From positions 1 to 64,000 of the forward strand of contig NZ_JACMYO010000014.1 in NCBI RefSeq assembly GCF_020889685.1: a stretch of 64,000 bases of DNA, in the 5' to 3' direction. Position 1 is the stretch's first letter; each line of letters begins with the position of its first letter. The DNA comes from Bradyrhizobium oropedii. Its GTDB lineage: Bacteria > Pseudomonadota > Alphaproteobacteria > Rhizobiales > Xanthobacteraceae. Position numbers and translations under genes: made by a program. Under the pieces are notes generated by a model. The model was given only the letters and a program-made list of their open reading frames with translations, was not told the DNA's origin and did not search any database. Below are positions 49,977 through 58,228 of the stretch, piece after piece.

Positions 49977-51224
49977 TTACGGCAGCAGCGTTGCGTCGCC
50001 GTCGAACGGGCCGGCGTACCAGGCGCTCTCATCTTCGAGGGCGCGAGCCAAGCCCTCGTCCGTCGTCTTGTAGACGAGCGGATCGGTCGGGTAAGTCCTG
50101 ACGTAGGGATTCCATCTCATCAGGATCTGCCTGATATGTCTGGGCACGCCGACCAGCTCGAACAGATGATCGCCCGAAGCGACCGCGTTCGCATAGGCCG
50201 CCTCGAGTAGCGCCTCGGTCACATCTGTGTCATCCTGCTCCACCAGGATGTCGGCGAGCATCGACCGTCGCAAACCTGTCTCGCGGTCGACCGCATGCAG
50301 CACGACGGCATACCCGGCCAGGCGCTGGAATCGATGGCAGCACAGCACGGCAACCGTCGAAGAGCTTCCAGGAAGCGTGAAGTGCCACCTGAGAGAGGCG
50401 GGCCTTCGGTCGGCCAGCAATCGAGGGGCCTCGCCCAATTTGCGTCGCCACAGCGCTTCGAATTCGTCCCCGATGTCCTTCACATCGATTTCCGCTACTT
50501 TGCTGGTCAGACGGCCCCGTGGTCCGCGGCGGAGCGAATCCAGACGCATGGCCGACGAGGCAAGGAAAGCTCCGATAGACTCCATTCCGCTCCCGACGTC
50601 GAACTTCGCTGCGAGCACCCGCGCGAACTGATGGACATCCAGGATCCAGAACAAGATCTTGTCGTAGTCGGGGTCGGGCAACGACCTCGCATGTAGGGCT
50701 TTTGATTGATTGACCACGGACGCCGTCGAGTGCGTGATGACGAAGAGATCGATATCTCGCTGCCGGAAGAACGAAGCGAGCAGTGCGATGCAGCGCGTGC
50801 GGTACGCCGGCTCGATCACTAGACCGGCAGCTGTCGCGGCGACCATCGTTCGGCTTTCGAACTGGTAGAGCACGGGAATGTTTCCCTGGTACCCGACAAT
50901 CCCCTGCGCGGTTTCCAGCACCCACCCCATGCTGGGTTGCGATTTGACGGCGGCCATCGCGGGATTTTGTCGCCAGAGCCGATCCCAGTTCTCCGGGCTG
51001 TCTTTCGCAAGCCCCCCGCGTTCTTTCAGCCTCGCGACGCTTTCGAAATCCGCGAACCGGACCTCCCGCTGCTTCGCCGGCGCCAACGCGCTTCCGGAGA
51101 GTGGCGCCGATTCGGCTTGAGCGGACGCGGGACGTCGCCGGCTTTTCAGGAACCGAAGCAGGAGGTCGGCGGCGTGATACTTGGAGCGCGGCTGAATTTG
51201 CGCCCGCGCACGGGTCCCCACCAT
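49977..51224 (-). CDS. GNAT-like acyltransferase of the biosynthetic cluster
   Basis: The 415-residue protein appears to have two GNAT-like halves. The first, around residues 60-185, contains GWVLETAQGIVGYQGNIPV and AAGLVIEPAYRTRCIALL, which looks like the acyl-CoA-binding core. The second spans about residues 235-390. It ends in a Tyr/Thr-rich tail. GNAT proteins move acyl groups from CoA or carrier proteins to amines. The start at ATG 51224 lies ten bases after the carrier-protein stop, with GGAGGG between them, so it is the last gene of the four-gene operon. Its role in acylating the product is inferred; I do not recognise a characterised relative. Confidence 0.65.
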   Translation of the reverse strand: MVGTRARAQIQPRSKYHAADLLLRFLKSRRRPASAQAESAPLSGSALAPAKQREVRFADFESVARLKERGGLAKDSPENWDRLWRQNPAMAAVKSQPSMGWVLETAQGIVGYQGNIPVLYQFESRTMVAATAAGLVIEPAYRTRCIALLASFFRQRDIDLFVITHSTASVVNQSKALHARSLPDPDYDKILFWILDVHQFARVLAAKFDVGSGMESIGAFLASSAMRLDSLRRGPRGRLTSKVAEIDVKDIGDEFEALWRRKLGEAPRLLADRRPASLRWHFTLPGSSSTVAVLCCHRFQRLAGYAVVLHAVDRETGLRRSMLADILVEQDDTDVTEALLEAAYANAVASGDHLFELVGVPRHIRQILMRWNPYVRTYPTDPLVYKTTDEGLARALEDESAWYAGPFDGDATLLP

Positions 51225-51234
51225 CAATCCCTCC

Positions 51235-51552
51235 CTAGCCGAATGGCGGCAACGACCCGGTCGGACCGTTTTGCGATCGACGCTGCGTCAACTGCGCCGA
51301 CACGAACCGGCACAGCGGCCCGATCAGCGTCATCTGTTCCGGATCGAGGTTCTCGAAATCGATCTCCCTGTCGAAGTGCTCGCCCGCTGACATCATCATC
51401 TCGACGAAGGCCAGCGAATCGAGCGCCCCCGACAGCAGCAGGTCGTAGTCGTCGGGAAGATCACGCAGCGGATGTTGTCCGCGGTCCTCTAGCATCCGGT
51501 TGAGGAAGGCTCCGAAGAACGCGCGGACGTCATCCGTGGTAGGACCGTTCAT
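51235..51552 (-). CDS. Acyl/peptidyl carrier protein
   Basis: The 105-residue acidic protein has the fold and length of a phosphopantetheine-dependent carrier protein. The attachment site is S46 in SGALDSLAFVEM. It would carry the residue activated by the adenylating enzyme as a thioester. Its ATG overlaps the adenylase TGA (ATGA), which fits equal production of the partners. About 15 residues after the helical domain look disordered. No phosphopantetheinyl transferase gene is in the window, so a cellular one would be needed. Confidence 0.85.
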   Translation of the reverse strand: MNGPTTDDVRAFFGAFLNRMLEDRGQHPLRDLPDDYDLLLSGALDSLAFVEMMMSAGEHFDREIDFENLDPEQMTLIGPLCRFVSAQLTQRRSQNGPTGSLPPFG

Positions 51553-53156
51553 TGGCTGTCTCCCAAAACCGCCGGCATAGCCTTGCGGTCGTATTTTCCG
51601 TTGGCGTTGCGTGGCAACCGGCTGCGGACGTGCCATCGTCTCGGGATCATGTAGTCCGGCAGCCGGGCGGCGACCGCCGCGCGAAGCCGGTCGAGATCGA
51701 CCGGCCCGCCTTCGATGAGCATTTCTATGCCGCCATAGCCGCTCGACGTGATGGGCCAGCCGATCGCCACGACGCCGTCGACGCCCGAGGCCTCGCGCAC
51801 CACCGCCTCGACCTCGCCGAGTTCGACTCTGTGCCCGAGGATCTTCACCTGGGAATCCATGCGGCCGAGATGGGTCAGGGGACCATCGCCGGCTGGCCGG
51901 CGCACGCGGTCGCCGGTGCGGTAGAATATGTCTTTCCGTCCGGGCGGGACCACGAAGGCCGCAGCAGTCTTCTCGGGATCTTTCCAGTAGCCGAGCGACA
52001 TCTGCGGACCGCTCATCAGTAGTTCGCCGTCGGCGCCCGGCGCGACCTCGTTCAGGTGCTCGTCGACGACGAGCACGTCCATTCCCGGGAATGGCGCGCC
52101 GATCGGCACGATGCCCATCTCCGCTTCGGTCGGCGTTCGCTTCGGATCCCACCGGTAGCCGGTGCACGCGATGGTCAACTCGGTGGGGCCGTAGATATTT
52201 TCGATGATGCTGTTGGGCGCGGCCATCGTCCAGGCCTCGACGCTGCTGACGGGCAGCGGCTCGCCGCAGAACAGGCTCAGCCTGAGCGAGGGAAACCCTC
52301 CCGGCTTCAGCAGGCCGCATTGCTTCATCAGGGCGACCATCGAGGGCACCGAGAACCAGACCGTCAGCCCTTGCTCGCGGATGAATCGTCCCGGATTGAG
52401 CAGCGTCTTCTGCGAGGGGCAGCACACGCATGCGCCTCGTTCCCACGCCACGAACATGTCGGATGCCGACAGGTCGAACGTCATGTCGAACGTCTGCGAG
52501 ACAACGTCGCGCTCCGTGATCGCGAAGCGCTCCGCGGCATGTTCGACATAGGCGGCGACGTTGCGGTGTGTGACCATCACCCCTTTCGGGGTCCCGGTGC
52601 TGCCGGAGGTGAACAGCAGATAGGCAATCGCGTCCTCGCGCGCCTCCGGCTCGTGCCAGTCGACGTACCCTTCGAGATCGGCAGCTCTGACGACGGCGTG
52701 CCGCGGCCATCCTTCGCGATAGGGGCGCAGGTCCTCGAGACCGGGCGCGATGACGAGCTGCGGTTGGTCCACGCCATCCATGAGCGCGTCCATTTGCGGC
52801 AAGGATTCCGCGTCGACGATGATCGATCGGCATTCCGAACAGACCAGCATCGACCTGGTCCGCTCGATCGGGAAGGTGCGGTTCAGCGGCACGTAGCCGT
52901 TTCCGGCCAAAAGCGACCCGAGCACGCCGGCGAACGCCGTCGCGCTGCGATGCGCGAACACGGCGGTGAGGGGCGTCGACGACCCTTCGCGATGCGCCTG
53001 GATACAGGCTGCGATGCGGACGGCGGCCTCGCATAGCTGTCGATACGACAGCGACGTGCCCCGCGCGACGACGGCAGGGTGGTCGGGAAACAGTCTCGCC
53101 GAGCGCAGGAAGCCTGTCCACAATCCCCGCCGTGATCCGTCCGCGCACAACTCCAT
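51549..53156 (-). CDS. Stand-alone amino acid adenylation enzyme (NRPS-like A domain)
   Basis: The 535-residue AMP-forming enzyme activates a carboxylic acid with ATP for loading on the carrier protein. Core motifs are in order: A3 LLFTSGSTGTPKG, A5 IYGPTELT, A7 FYRTGDRVRR, A8 GRMDSQVKILGHRVELGEVE and A10 NANGKYDRKAM with the catalytic lysine. Reading the specificity positions against GrsA gives roughly D-L-S-F-L-C-I-I-A-K. The Asp at the first position suggests a substrate with an alpha-amino group. It has no condensation or thioesterase domain. The start at ATG 53156 lies 11 bases after the monooxygenase stop. I know no match for this code. Confidence 0.88.
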   Translation of the reverse strand: MELCADGSRRGLWTGFLRSARLFPDHPAVVARGTSLSYRQLCEAAVRIAACIQAHREGSSTPLTAVFAHRSATAFAGVLGSLLAGNGYVPLNRTFPIERTRSMLVCSECRSIIVDAESLPQMDALMDGVDQPQLVIAPGLEDLRPYREGWPRHAVVRAADLEGYVDWHEPEAREDAIAYLLFTSGSTGTPKGVMVTHRNVAAYVEHAAERFAITERDVVSQTFDMTFDLSASDMFVAWERGACVCCPSQKTLLNPGRFIREQGLTVWFSVPSMVALMKQCGLLKPGGFPSLRLSLFCGEPLPVSSVEAWTMAAPNSIIENIYGPTELTIACTGYRWDPKRTPTEAEMGIVPIGAPFPGMDVLVVDEHLNEVAPGADGELLMSGPQMSLGYWKDPEKTAAAFVVPPGRKDIFYRTGDRVRRPAGDGPLTHLGRMDSQVKILGHRVELGEVEAVVREASGVDGVVAIGWPITSSGYGGIEMLIEGGPVDLDRLRAAVAARLPDYMIPRRWHVRSRLPRNANGKYDRKAMPAVLGDSQ

Positions 53157-53167
53157 CGAACGATTGC

Positions 53168-54238
53168 CTAGTCTGCGAGGCCCTGACGCGCCGGATCGCG
53201 AAGCGCTGACGGCATCAGACGCCGGGCCTTCGTCAGCGCCTGTCCGAACACCTCGCCCGTATGGACCAGTTCCTCGCGGGTGGGTGGGATGTCCAGGATG
53301 AACGTCCTGTAGCCGGCCGCAGCGTAGCGCGCGAGCTCGTCGGAGACGACCCTGTAGTCGCCGACCAGATACGGGCAGAAGGTCTTGTAGTTTTCGAACG
53401 GCACTAGCCAATAGGGCGTGTCGTGCGTGACGGACGTCTGAGCTGCGAGATCGGACATCTGCTTGTGCCACGCCGAGTCCGAGACCTTCATGGCGAGCTT
53501 GTGCGCCAGTTGACCCTTCCTGTCGGTCGGGAAGCGTTCGTGCGCGACCCGCCAAGCCTCCTTGGCGCTCGAGCGGGCGATGATGCCGACGCGCACACCC
53601 GAGCCGGTGCAGGCGGCGTCCGCGTGCCCGTACTCTACGGCCGGCTTGGGATACTTCACCGGTGTTGCGCCCAGCGCCTTGGCGGCAGCGAGGCCCGCTT
53701 CCGAGGAGCCAGACACGAATATGCCGGGCAGCAACTCCCGCGGCAGCGGTGGCGTCATCCTGAGATTGCGGATGACATGCGATTCCCCTTCGCGAGTCAC
53801 CGGCTCGGCATTCTCGAGCAGCAGCTTGATGATGCCGGTGTACTCGATGAGCCTGGCGTACCGCTTGTCGTGCGGCGTCGCATCGCCAAGCGCCGCGAGC
53901 TCGGTTGTGTACCCGCCCGCGACCATGTTCAGATAGAGCCGGCGTCCGTACATATGCGCGAGCGAACTCACCATCTTGGCGACGCTGTACGGATGCATGT
54001 AGACCGGCTGCACTGCCACCAGCGGACAGAGCTCCCGGGTGCTTTCCAGGATGATTTGCGAGACGAGCCAGGGATCGACCAGGGAATTCTCTGTGTAGAC
54101 CAGGATCCCTTTGCAGCCCGCCTCTTCGCTCCAGCGGGCGACGGCCTTCACCCGTTCGACATAGTCCGCCGCCTGCACCGCGCCGGATTGCGGGCACGTG
54201 CTGAAGACTTCGAACTGAATGTCGGAAAACGTATCCAT
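53168..54238 (-). CDS. Luciferase-like FMN-dependent monooxygenase
   Basis: The 356-residue protein matches the bacterial luciferase / SsuD-like monooxygenase superfamily, which uses reduced flavin and oxygen. It starts MDTFSDIQFEVFSTCPQS, with YTENSLVDPWLVSQIIL, LYLNMVAGGYTTELAALGD and GIFVSGSSEAGLAAAKALGA being typical. Two ATG codons (54241 and 54238) are adjacent; GGAGGTGG favours the second. It leads the operon with the adenylase, carrier protein and GNAT genes. It probably oxidises the carrier-bound or free amino acid. No flavin reductase is encoded nearby. Confidence 0.88.
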   Translation of the reverse strand: MDTFSDIQFEVFSTCPQSGAVQAADYVERVKAVARWSEEAGCKGILVYTENSLVDPWLVSQIILESTRELCPLVAVQPVYMHPYSVAKMVSSLAHMYGRRLYLNMVAGGYTTELAALGDATPHDKRYARLIEYTGIIKLLLENAEPVTREGESHVIRNLRMTPPLPRELLPGIFVSGSSEAGLAAAKALGATPVKYPKPAVEYGHADAACTGSGVRVGIIARSSAKEAWRVAHERFPTDRKGQLAHKLAMKVSDSAWHKQMSDLAAQTSVTHDTPYWLVPFENYKTFCPYLVGDYRVVSDELARYAAAGYRTFILDIPPTREELVHTGEVFGQALTKARRLMPSALRDPARQGLAD

Positions 54239-54289
54239 CATCCACCTCCATCCAAAAGCGTTGAAACGCCGTGGCTGGTGGAGAACCGG

Positions 54290-54305
54290 ATCATGGTAGC
54301 ATGAT
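54290..54305. promoter_or_regulatory. Possible operator between the two halves of the biosynthetic cluster
   Basis: ATCATG (54290-54295) and CATGAT (54300-54305) form an inverted repeat with a 4-base spacer in the divergent promoter region of the monooxygenase operon and the carbamoyltransferase gene. No regulator gene adjoins it. The match is short and could be chance. Confidence 0.3.
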
Positions 54306-54492
54306 GCGTTCGTGAGCTCCCCCAACGCAAAGGTGGTACTCCGTCAAGCGATGAGAACGGATGGCTGGTCGACTATTCGGGGGCGGCGCACTGCACCTTT
54401 TGCGGACCTTTGATTTCTCGGGTTTCTCTGCAACGATGCCGCGAAACCTGCTCGAAAGTCCCTTGAGCGCGATCCGTCCAGGGGTGGTTAAT

Positions 54493-56259
54493 ATGGCGAA
54501 TGTCATCGGCATCAGCGGCTTCGAGAACGCGATCCCGTTCAAGAAGACGCACTGGCCGGGCCTCGACGAACGCGAATACCGGATCTCCCAAGGCCACGAT
54601 TCCGCTGCGGTGCTGGTGGTCGACGGCAGGATCGTCGCCGGTGCTGCTGAAGAGCGCTTCAGCCGCAAGAAGCACACCGGCGACTTCCCGATCGGCGCGA
54701 TCAGCTACTGTCTGGAGAGCGCCGGCCTGAAGCCGGCCGACATCGACGCGATCTCTCACGGCTTCGATTATTCGCCTTACAAGGCCGCCTTCATGCTGGA
54801 TCCGACATCGGCCCGACAATACAGGGAGGTCTTCTCGCGCGAAAAGTTGCTCTCGCAAATTGAGGAGCACCTGCCCGGACTTGCCGCCGGCAAGGTCCAC
54901 CACGTCAACCATCATCTGTCCCACGCCGCCAGCGCCTACTACACCTCCGGATGGGACGAATGCCTGGTGGTGGTTCTGGACGGCATGGGCGAGGTCCACG
55001 CCGTCACCGTCTATCACGCGCATGACAATCAGATCGACAAGCTCGCGGAGATCACCGCCCAGGATTCGATCGGCATCCTCTATTCCACCCTGACGCTGCA
55101 TCTTGGCTTCGATTTCAACTCCGACGAATACAAGATCATGGGTCTTGCTCCCTACGGTGACCCGGCCCGCTACCGTGCTTTCTTCGAGCGGACCGTGGAG
55201 CTGCGCGACGATGGCCTGATCAGGATTCCTTTGCTCCGCCTCAATAGCGAACGCCACGATCGCGAAACCTACGGCGCGACGCGACGCCATCTCGGCGAGC
55301 ATTTGATCCCGGCCCGCGCGCCGGACGCCGACGTCACCGACGACCATCGCGACGTCGCCGCGGCGCTGCAGGAATGCCTCGACGGGGTCATGCTCCACGT
55401 CTGCGGCCATTTCGGCCGCAGCACCGGCCTGCGCAGGCTCGCGATGGCGGGCGGCGTCGCGCTGAACTGCACCGCCAACGGCCGTCTGCTCCAGTCGGGC
55501 CTGTTCGACGATATCTACGTTCAGCCGGCCGCCGGCGACGACGGCTCCGCGCTCGGCGCCGCACTCTGGTCGGCATCGCGCGACCGCGGCGTCAAGAACG
55601 TCCGGATGCCGGTGCCCTTCCTGGGTCCCGCACATTCGCAGGCCGAGATCGACAGGGCGCTCACCGAGACCGCGGGCCGCATCGAGATCACGCGTTTTCC
55701 AGATCTCGACGAGACCTGCGCGGCGGCGGCCAGGCTGATTGCGGCCGGGCGCGTGCTCGGCTGGTACCGCGGCCGCATGGAATTCGGACCCCGCGCGCTC
55801 GGCCATCGCAGCATCCTGGCCGATCCCGGTCATCCCGAGATGCGCGACCGCATCAACGCGATGGTCAAGATGCGCGAGGCCTTCCGCCCGTTCGCGCCGG
55901 CGGTCAGCCTCGAGCAGGTGCATGACTGGTTCGAGGTGCCGAAGGGGCTAGAGCTTCCCTACATGATCATGACTGCCGACGTGCGCCCCGCGCATCGCGC
56001 CGCGCTGCCGGCGATCACGCATGTCAACGGCTCGGCTCGCGTGCAGACGGTCGGCGTCAGGGATAATCGGGAATTCCACGCGTTGCTGCGGGCCGTCGGC
56101 CGGGCGACCGGCCGCGAAATGGTGCTGAACACGAGCTTCAATGTGAAGGGGCAGCCGATCGTCAACACCCCGCGCGAAGCCATCGACACTTTCCTCGGCA
56201 CCGGCATCGAGTATCTGTTCCTCGAGAACGTGCTCGTCCGTCGTGCGGGACAAAAGTAG
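54493..56259 (+). CDS. Carbamoyltransferase (NodU/CmcH/TobZ family)
   Basis: The 588-residue enzyme transfers a carbamoyl group from carbamoyl phosphate to a hydroxyl via carbamoyl-adenylate. The Kae1-like N-terminal part has the metal motif NHHLSHAASAY and VVVLDGMGEVHAVTV. The YrdC-like C-terminal part has YRGRMEFGPRALGHRSIL and KMREAFRPFAPAV, and ends with the LNTSFNVKGQPIVNTPREAI motif. The start ATG 54493 gives MANVIGISGF; AGGGGTGG lies just upstream. It is divergent from the monooxygenase operon and 254 bases away. It is not linked to nod genes here, so a role in the small biosynthetic cluster is more likely than in Nod factor decoration. Confidence 0.9.
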   Translation: MANVIGISGFENAIPFKKTHWPGLDEREYRISQGHDSAAVLVVDGRIVAGAAEERFSRKKHTGDFPIGAISYCLESAGLKPADIDAISHGFDYSPYKAAFMLDPTSARQYREVFSREKLLSQIEEHLPGLAAGKVHHVNHHLSHAASAYYTSGWDECLVVVLDGMGEVHAVTVYHAHDNQIDKLAEITAQDSIGILYSTLTLHLGFDFNSDEYKIMGLAPYGDPARYRAFFERTVELRDDGLIRIPLLRLNSERHDRETYGATRRHLGEHLIPARAPDADVTDDHRDVAAALQECLDGVMLHVCGHFGRSTGLRRLAMAGGVALNCTANGRLLQSGLFDDIYVQPAAGDDGSALGAALWSASRDRGVKNVRMPVPFLGPAHSQAEIDRALTETAGRIEITRFPDLDETCAAAARLIAAGRVLGWYRGRMEFGPRALGHRSILADPGHPEMRDRINAMVKMREAFRPFAPAVSLEQVHDWFEVPKGLELPYMIMTADVRPAHRAALPAITHVNGSARVQTVGVRDNREFHALLRAVGRATGREMVLNTSFNVKGQPIVNTPREAIDTFLGTGIEYLFLENVLVRRAGQK

Positions 56260-56282
56260 TCGGCGCTAACGTCTCGGCGACG

Positions 56283-56356
56283 GAGCATGATCTCTGCGCA
56301 AACGCCTCGTGCTTGTTGCTGCGGAAAGCTGCTTCGCACTTATCCGGATCATGCTT
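56283..56356. repeat. GAGCATGATC-type hairpin repeat, copy 3
   Basis: GAGCATGATC (56283-56292) is nearly complementary to GATCATGCTT (56347-56356). It lies between the convergent carbamoyltransferase and His/Gly-rich protein genes and belongs to the same family as 41999-42067. Confidence 0.75.
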
Positions 56357-56361
56357 GAGCG

Positions 56362-56390
56362 CGAAAAGGTGAGGGGGCCGAAGCCCCCTC
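56362..56390 (-). terminator. UUCG-tetraloop terminator of the His/Gly-rich protein gene
   Basis: On the minus strand an 8-bp stem GAGGGGGC (56390-56383) with 56378-56371 closes on a TTCG loop, a very stable RNA tetraloop. A short TTTT run follows within seven bases (56367-56364). It lies nine bases past the stop codon at 56399. Confidence 0.7.
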
Positions 56391-56398
56391 GCTGATGA

Positions 56399-56737
56399 TT
56401 AGCGCCGGTGTCCGCCGTGATGCCCGCCGCCATGGTGTCCGCCACCGTGATGACCGCCACCATGATGTCCGCCGTGAGGGCGGTACCCGTGATGATGTCG
56501 GGGCTGGAAGTGCGGACGATGATGCCATCCGTGATGGCGCGGTCCATAGCCATAGCCCGGCTGCCAGTAGCAACGGCCCCAGCGATCGCAGACCTGGCGC
56601 ACCTTGTCGACATTGGACGTTTCGCCTGCGATGTGGCCGGCCTGTGGAAGCCCGTTCGGCATCGCCGATGCCGCACCGGACATCAACGCTGCGCTTCCGA
56701 GCGCGGCCAGTCCAATAACGGCAAGCTCGATATTCAT
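56399..56737 (-). CDS. Small secreted His/Gly-rich protein
   Basis: The 112-residue protein has a signal peptide (about residues 1-24, ending ASAM), a short middle region with two cysteines in VCDRWGRCYW, and a tail of tandem GHHGG units rich in histidine and glycine. Such tails can bind metals such as nickel, zinc or copper, but no function is proven. The conserved PNGLPQAGHIAGETSNVDKVRQVC region suggests a family found in Bradyrhizobium-type genomes. The start ATG 56737 has AAGGAG upstream. A stress-type promoter is possible upstream. Confidence 0.82.
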   Translation of the reverse strand: MNIELAVIGLAALGSAALMSGAASAMPNGLPQAGHIAGETSNVDKVRQVCDRWGRCYWQPGYGYGPRHHGWHHRPHFQPRHHHGYRPHGGHHGGGHHGGGHHGGGHHGGHRR

Positions 56738-57265
56738 TGAGATCTCCTTGGTTGAAGCCTGAAAACGTCCATGCGGCCACTTCGTTGCTGCGACAAAAAA
56801 GACGAGCCCGTACACTTGGTTCTGGCGAGGCCGGTTCAACGCAGGAAATGCGGGAGTTGTGAGGTCGCGCCGCGCGCGGGCGACAATTGGCCGCGCGACA
56901 GAATGGCGATGCGTCGTGCGCACATGTGCTGATGAGATGTGCAGTCAGGGCGTGGAGCGGAGAAGCCCGCGCTCATGCGCGGCGAACCGCGCGAAGACCA
57001 ACCTCAACTCGATTTGCGGGATCACGGCGCGATGCCTGCCGTCACCTCGCGACCGTGTATCAGGCGCGGGACTGAAGAAGCCTGGATCACAAATCCTTGA
57101 GGGACCGCCGCGGCCAAAGAAAAAGCGCTGCCATCGCGGATGGCAGCGCTTCGACTTCCCGGCCGGACCGGCGCGTGCGCGTAGCGGTCGCGGCGAGCGG
57201 CCCAGCGGCCGATCCCTGCTGCGGCGTGGTGGATCGCGTTCGCGGCGTCGCGACCCGTTCCGCGC
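56738..57265. other. Intergenic region with one terminator and a possible promoter
   Basis: No gene is supported in these 528 bases. At 56764-56788 the minus strand reads GCAAC, 16 bases, CGTT, one base away from the EcfG consensus; it could drive the His/Gly-rich gene. The terminator of the XRE gene lies at 57112-57151. The rest shows no structure I can support. Confidence 0.55.
57112..57151 (-). terminator. Intrinsic terminator of the XRE regulator gene
   Basis: A perfect 13-bp stem (AAGCGCTGCCATC, 57123-57135, with 57139-57151) closes a 3-base loop and is followed on the minus strand by TTTTTCTTT (57124 down to about 57116). It lies 115 bases past the stop codon. Confidence 0.85.
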
Positions 57266-57661
57266 TCAGTCTTCGTTGGCGGCGATCGATTCCATCAGCG
57301 ACACCAGCTGGCGCTGCACGGTCTGATCCTTGATCTTGCTGTAGGCGCGCAGCAACCGGAGGCTGAACGCGCTGTCGAGGAACAGCAGGCTCTCGACTTC
57401 GCGGGCCTTGTTGTCGCCGTCGTAGAAGAAGGTGACCGGCACATCGAGCGCGGTCGCGATCTGCTGAAGGCGAGCAGCGCCGACGCGGTTGACGCCCTTC
57501 TCGTACTTCTGAACCTGCTGGAAGCTGACGCCAAGCTTGTCGCCGAGTTCGGCCTGCGAGATCTTCTGCTCGACACGGCGCAGGCGAATCCGCTTGCCCA
57601 ACTCAATGTCCGGCTTGCCGGCACTGCGCTGCTTCATCTTCTTTGCTGCTGATCTGTTCAT
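57266..57661 (-). CDS. XRE-family helix-turn-helix regulator
   Basis: The 131-residue protein has an XRE/Cro-type DNA-binding domain at about residues 20-77 (IRLRRVEQKISQAELGDKLG, then FQQVQKYEKGVNRVGAARLQ) and a C-terminal helical tail. Similar proteins are conserved in many alphaproteobacteria and one or more copies are usual per genome. The basic N-terminal extension MNRSAAKKMKQ may not be the true start; ATG 57661 or 57634 are possible. No target gene adjoins it. Confidence 0.9.
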   Translation of the reverse strand: MNRSAAKKMKQRSAGKPDIELGKRIRLRRVEQKISQAELGDKLGVSFQQVQKYEKGVNRVGAARLQQIATALDVPVTFFYDGDNKAREVESLLFLDSAFSLRLLRAYSKIKDQTVQRQLVSLMESIAANED

Positions 57662-58228
57662 TCTTGTGACCCGTCCTTCAAATCGAGAATCCCTGGCCCG
57701 GTCGGGTCAGGGACACGTTGATGATGTACCGCGTTAAGCTCGAGTGGATCGTCAGTTCGTCTGAACTACGAAATCCAAGAAGATCGCGGGATGGTATCCA
57801 TACGCATTTGCGCGTTGGAAGCACCCTAGTACCGACTCGGTCGACTACCTGAAGTCGACCGCGCCAAGGTGTCTATCGACACCCCGCCCTCTACATTTGG
57901 CAAAATATTGACCAAACCACAACTAGCGCGAGTTTGATCGACACAGATTTTGCGCGCATGCTTTCTGGGCGGCAATCACTGTGCCCGTAGTTCTACGGGC
58001 GACTTATATTGTACGGGCGTCCTTGCATGGATGCAACCCCAGCTAGTGCAGCCTGAGGTCGCGGAGATGGTCCCCGGTTGCTTGACTGAATCGCCGTCGA
58101 TGCGAAAAGTTTGACGTAAGTCCAAGTCAGGCTTTCGGAATGTTGCTGGACAATTGCCCAAAAGTTCTCGATCATCTGGAACAAATGTGCGCCTACGAGA
58201 AGCCGGCGAACTCTGGCGGGAGAGGCAA
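57662..58228. other. Long intergenic region with two hairpins
   Basis: No gene is supported in these 567 bases, which are less GC-rich than their surroundings. Two perfect hairpins are present: CGGTCGACT (57838-57846 with 57853-57861) and GCCCGTAG (57983-57990 with 57993-58000, a 2-base loop). They are not followed by U-tracts and could be part of long leaders or small RNAs. The promoter of the XRE gene and of the small gene at 58229 must also lie here. Confidence 0.45.

Noticed and set aside
54493..56259. nodU and a possible nodulation locus
   Set aside because: The enzyme is of the NodU/CmcH family, but no nodABC, nodS or nod box is seen; adjacent genes are of the adenylase/carrier type.
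56399..56480. Tandem repeats that could look like a CRISPR or satellite
   Set aside because: The repeat is coding (GHHGG units in frame at the end of a secreted protein) with no spacers of regular length.
57836..57862. Terminator of the XRE gene
   Set aside because: It lies upstream of that gene on its strand and has no U-tract; the real terminator with a U-tract is at 57112-57151.
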